Notes under the pieces: generated by a model
Told to the model about the DNA's origin: nothing
What the model saw: the letters and a program-made list of their open reading frames with translations, nothing else
Databases searched by the model: none
In this document: positions 12,445 through 15,137 of the stretch, in pieces
How the letters are laid out: each line of letters begins with the position of its first letter
Numbering within the stretch: the first letter of the stretch is position 1
Origin: Oscillatoria sp. Prado101
GTDB taxonomy: Bacteria; Cyanobacteriota; Cyanobacteriia; Cyanobacteriales; Oscillatoriaceae
DNA: 15,137 nt
Assembly (NCBI GenBank): GCA_025454445.1
Contig: JALOOK010000027.1
Location: 1-15,137, forward strand
Direction of reading: 5' to 3'
Program-made: the position numbers and the translations under genes

Positions 12445-14906
12445 CAAGAAATCACCTTAAGTGGTGGCGGCGGAGAGTCAAGTCGCAGCGGCACAGAATA
12501 CCGGCTGTAAACAGTGCTCCCCGGTTCCCAAGGCGCACGCCAGTAAATATCCTGGATGACGGTTTTGGCATCATCATTTTGCGACCAGTTGAATGATACC
12601 ACGCCCAGGTTGCTGTGACCCACCACTTCCGAACCTTCTTGCACCCACTGATTCTGCATAAGTACAGACACCACACCTCCCAACAGTTTCATGGCAGGAG
12701 AGTTCCCGAACTTATCCAAGGAAAGCGTGGGCGGTGGCACCGGCGACACCGGCTTTTTCTGCCAGCCTGCGGCAACAGATGGTTCCCGGTTTACCCACTC
12801 AATATTATACCGCCAGTCCGGGAGAGAGTTGCTGTCTTTGGCAGCAATTTCCCAAACAGTTTGCCCATTCCCACGGGTGCCATTAGTTTGTAGCAAAACC
12901 GGGCCGTTTTGGGGGACATTAACATGGAGCGCCCGCACCTTGTCTGCGGTTTTGGCAATTTCCATGACTTGCGGCGGCTCGTTCCAGCCGGCCCAGTTTT
13001 GCACATCCTCCTGCGCCGCAGATTTTACTTTTGTTTGAGCGATCTGCGTCAGCAACTCGGCATTTTTGAAAGCGCTCGCCGTCAGCTGCGCCAGCACCCG
13101 GGGTTGCAGGGGGGTGTTTGCGCCCGATTTGGCGTCGCCAAAATGCCGGCGGAACCAGTAGCTTAAGCGAACCGTGCTTGCGTAGTGAATGTCGCCCGAC
13201 AGCACCACCACGCGCTCCCGTTGCTTAAATATTTCGGCCAGCAACCGGCTGAAACCCGCCTCGTTCAAGTTCCAGGAATCACCGACATCACTGTGGAAAA
13301 CATTGCCGGTTATCATCGTCCAGCGCTGCACGATATCAATCAGCGACAAACTCACCAGATTAGTCGGAACAACCACCATCGTTACCTCGATGTTAGCAGA
13401 GCTTTTTTGTGATAGCGGCAGCTGAATTTGTCTTTCAAAACCGGTAGGACTCAGAAGCATTGGGGGAGCGAGCGCCTTGCCCTTGCCTTGCGGGTAGCCT
13501 CGCCAAGTGCGCGTGTCGAGGACAATCACTTCATGCTTGAAGCTCCTCACAGTATAGTGCCAGGTTATCGGCTTCGTGCCATCCGGACAGTCCCGATCCA
13601 AAATTAACACATTACCGTCGGTTTTTAGCTTTGGCAAGCCGGTTCCCGGTTCCGTGGGCGGAATTCCCAGATATTTGACAATTTCCTCCAGTACCGGCTC
13701 ATCGTTCCCCCCCGACTCAGACCACGTTTTCGCTGCTTTCAGCAATTTCTCACCGTTGCGCCCGTTTTGGAACTGTTCAGGCGTATTTCCCCACGCCTGA
13801 AAAGTAGCATAAGCCAGCAAACCATTGAGCACCACACGTCGCCCCAGCGGTTTGCTGAGCACGCGCTCGCACCACTCCCGATTCATGTACCAGTCATCAC
13901 TAATATCGTGATCGTCAAAAATCGTGTATGTGGGCACATTAGCCAGGGAGCGCCGGACTTTCCACACATCGCCAGCGAAGTCATGAATCGCGGTGAATTC
14001 TTCATTCCACAGTTTGGCCAGCGCCGGCTCTTGTTGGGTATTAGTGCCCGCCTCTGGTAAATCATTAGGCCACAGTACGGGCGACCATGTAAACATGTAC
14101 ATGGCGAAGTATTCACCCAAGCTCAAAAGGTGGCTTTTCGCCTTATCCCATTTGTTGATCAGCATAGCAGTCAGCCCTGCGTAATTTTCAGCTATCGGGC
14201 TGCGGCTGCCTGGTACAATATCGATGGGGTGTTTGTATTCAAAGCCGGCTGTTGTTTTGGCCACCGGCAGTTTTTCTTCCCACCCCAGCAGGGTGTCACC
14301 GGCATCTGTAAGCGCCTGTAGCAGCACATCAGCCACGTCATCCCCATAAATTTGGTCGCCGGAGACAAACAGCTGGTGAGGTCGTGAATTAGGCTGTTTG
14401 GCGCTATACTCAATTAAGTCATCTAGGATTGCCAGCCCATCGGAACCTCCGCCGTGGGGCTTGCGACAAGAACCGTGAACAATTCGCAAGTCATTCAAGT
14501 CAGCTGGCGGCATAGCAAAAGTGGGCAACCCGTGCTGGAAATAGCTAATCGAGGCGTTGGGAAACCCTGCTGAAGTGAGCGCACCTGCGAGATTGACTCC
14601 TCCGAAATCGAGATCGTAGGCGCACATTTGTGCCGGTGCCAGACGGTTGCCACTCACCGGCACTGCAGTGACGGCGACGACGTGCAGGTATTTGCCCAGG
14701 CGTACTGTAGTGCGCGTACCTGAGAGTAGCACATTGCTGACGGTTTCGCCATTATTGCTGGTGGCGTGCACCCGGAGGGTGACTTCTCGGGATTCCTTGA
14801 GGGCAACCCAAACTGTAACAGAATCCGGTTCTGTGCGCCGCAAAATTGGGCCGGCGAGGATAAGGGGAAGGCTAGCGATGCGCTGGTTCAAAGGAGTCCA
14901 TGTCAT
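12444..14906 (-). CDS. PhoD-like metallophosphatase (820 aa)
   Basis: The protein resembles the PhoD/alkaline phosphatase D family of calcineurin-like metalloenzymes, which hydrolyse phosphomonoesters or phosphodiesters. Visible metal-binding motifs are HGSCRKP (144-150), FVSGDQIYGDD (180-190), YTIFDDHDISDDW (327-339) and LSGDIHYAS (569-577). The N-terminal region (LAGPILRRTEPDSVTVWVAL) matches the beta-sandwich usually preceding the catalytic domain. It is longer than typical bacterial PhoD, with extra segments around residues 200-300 and a C-terminal extension rich in W and P. No Tat or Sec signal is visible at the N-terminus (MTWTPLNQRIASLP), so a cytoplasmic enzyme is likely and the physiological substrate is uncertain. 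The ATG has AGAGG 8 nt upstream. The stop overlaps the kinase start (TGATG), indicating a two-gene operon. Confidence 0.88.
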   Translation of the reverse strand: MTWTPLNQRIASLPLILAGPILRRTEPDSVTVWVALKESREVTLRVHATSNNGETVSNVLLSGTRTTVRLGKYLHVVAVTAVPVSGNRLAPAQMCAYDLDFGGVNLAGALTSAGFPNASISYFQHGLPTFAMPPADLNDLRIVHGSCRKPHGGGSDGLAILDDLIEYSAKQPNSRPHQLFVSGDQIYGDDVADVLLQALTDAGDTLLGWEEKLPVAKTTAGFEYKHPIDIVPGSRSPIAENYAGLTAMLINKWDKAKSHLLSLGEYFAMYMFTWSPVLWPNDLPEAGTNTQQEPALAKLWNEEFTAIHDFAGDVWKVRRSLANVPTYTIFDDHDISDDWYMNREWCERVLSKPLGRRVVLNGLLAYATFQAWGNTPEQFQNGRNGEKLLKAAKTWSESGGNDEPVLEEIVKYLGIPPTEPGTGLPKLKTDGNVLILDRDCPDGTKPITWHYTVRSFKHEVIVLDTRTWRGYPQGKGKALAPPMLLSPTGFERQIQLPLSQKSSANIEVTMVVVPTNLVSLSLIDIVQRWTMITGNVFHSDVGDSWNLNEAGFSRLLAEIFKQRERVVVLSGDIHYASTVRLSYWFRRHFGDAKSGANTPLQPRVLAQLTASAFKNAELLTQIAQTKVKSAAQEDVQNWAGWNEPPQVMEIAKTADKVRALHVNVPQNGPVLLQTNGTRGNGQTVWEIAAKDSNSLPDWRYNIEWVNREPSVAAGWQKKPVSPVPPPTLSLDKFGNSPAMKLLGGVVSVLMQNQWVQEGSEVVGHSNLGVVSFNWSQNDDAKTVIQDIYWRAPWEPGSTVYSRYSVPLRLDSPPPPLKVIS

Positions 14907-14952
14907 GGGATGTACCTCTGTACAGGTAGACGACTGTTCCTAGGATGACACA

Positions 14953-14958
14953 ATTTTA
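14953..14958 (-). promoter_or_regulatory. Weak candidate -10 box TAAAAT for the phosphatase-kinase pair
   Basis: The minus strand reads TAAAAT 46 nt upstream of the phosphatase ATG. No -35 match is seen at the expected distance, so this is only a guess at the promoter position between 14907 and 14995. Confidence 0.25.
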
Positions 14959-14995
14959 CCGAGATGGAAAGGGCTATCCTGCCGGTGCGCCGTTA

Positions 14996-15137
14996 GTAGT
15001 TGGGCTTCAGCCCAAAGTTCGTAGTTGGGCTTCAGCCCAAAGTTCGTAGTTGGGCTTCAGCCCAAAGTTCGTAGTTGGGCTTCAGCCCAAAAGTTCGTAG
15101 TTGGGCTTCAGCCCAAAAGTTCGTAGTTGGGCTTCAG
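14996..15137. repeat. Tandem array of a 25/26-bp palindromic unit
   Basis: Units start at 14996, 15021, 15046, 15071, 15097 and 15123. The first three are 25 bp, the next two are 26 bp (one extra A), and the sixth is cut by the window end. Each holds the palindrome TTGGGCTTCAGCCCAA (7-bp stem, TC loop) followed by AGTTCGTAG. There are no variable spacers, so it is not a CRISPR array. It lies upstream of the phosphatase gene. Confidence 0.9.

Noticed and set aside
14996..15137. CRISPR array
   Set aside because: The units are contiguous and there is no unique spacer; only about 9 nt separate the palindromes and they are constant.

Overview
The window looks like a piece of a cyanobacterial chromosome, most likely from a filamentous, repeat-rich lineage (Oscillatoriales-like; this is inference). 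The evidence is a SufR regulator carrying the cyanobacterial CX12CX13CX14C cysteine signature divergent from sufB-sufC-sufD-sufS, a sugar kinase closely resembling the cyanobacterial/plant D-ribulose kinase SePSK, a long PcrA/UvrD helicase, and many families of short palindromic repeats typical of such genomes.

Layout. 1-1155: two minus-strand genes of unknown function, one cut by the window edge and one (136 aa) built from an internal duplication. 1156-1395: spacer with a 15-bp hairpin repeat and a heptanucleotide tandem repeat. 1396-7797: the iron-sulfur assembly locus, sufR (-) divergent from sufBCDS (+). The region between them holds two CAAC-N6-GTTG SufR operators 41 bp apart and two TACAAT boxes facing each other across the second operator. 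SufB, SufC and SufD form the Fe-S scaffold complex, SufS supplies sulfur from cysteine, and SufR represses the set when its own clusters are loaded. The gaps between the suf genes are filled with palindromic and nested repeats. 7798-8572: repeats, a frameshifted orphan hicB antitoxin gene, and an inserted 155-bp element just ahead of pcrA. 8573-10933: pcrA (+). 10945-11023: two inverted copies of the 15-bp hairpin at a convergent junction. 11023-14906: a minus-strand pair, a PhoD-like phosphatase followed by a D-ribulose-kinase-like FGGY kinase, joined by a TGATG stop/start overlap. 14996-15137: a tandem array of a 25/26-bp palindromic unit running off the window.

The most notable finding is a miniature mobile element present twice (8391-8545 and 12173-12309). 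Both copies have about 18-bp terminal inverted repeats starting GGGAGCATCC, two internal C/G-rich hairpins, and 7-8 bp flanking direct repeats that look like target-site duplications. One copy sits in the leader of pcrA. The other is inside the kinase gene, where element plus duplication (137 + 7 = 144 bp) adds exactly 48 codons in frame with no stop. The pcrA copy plus its duplication is 162 bp, also a multiple of three. No genes for a large novel multi-protein system were recognised.
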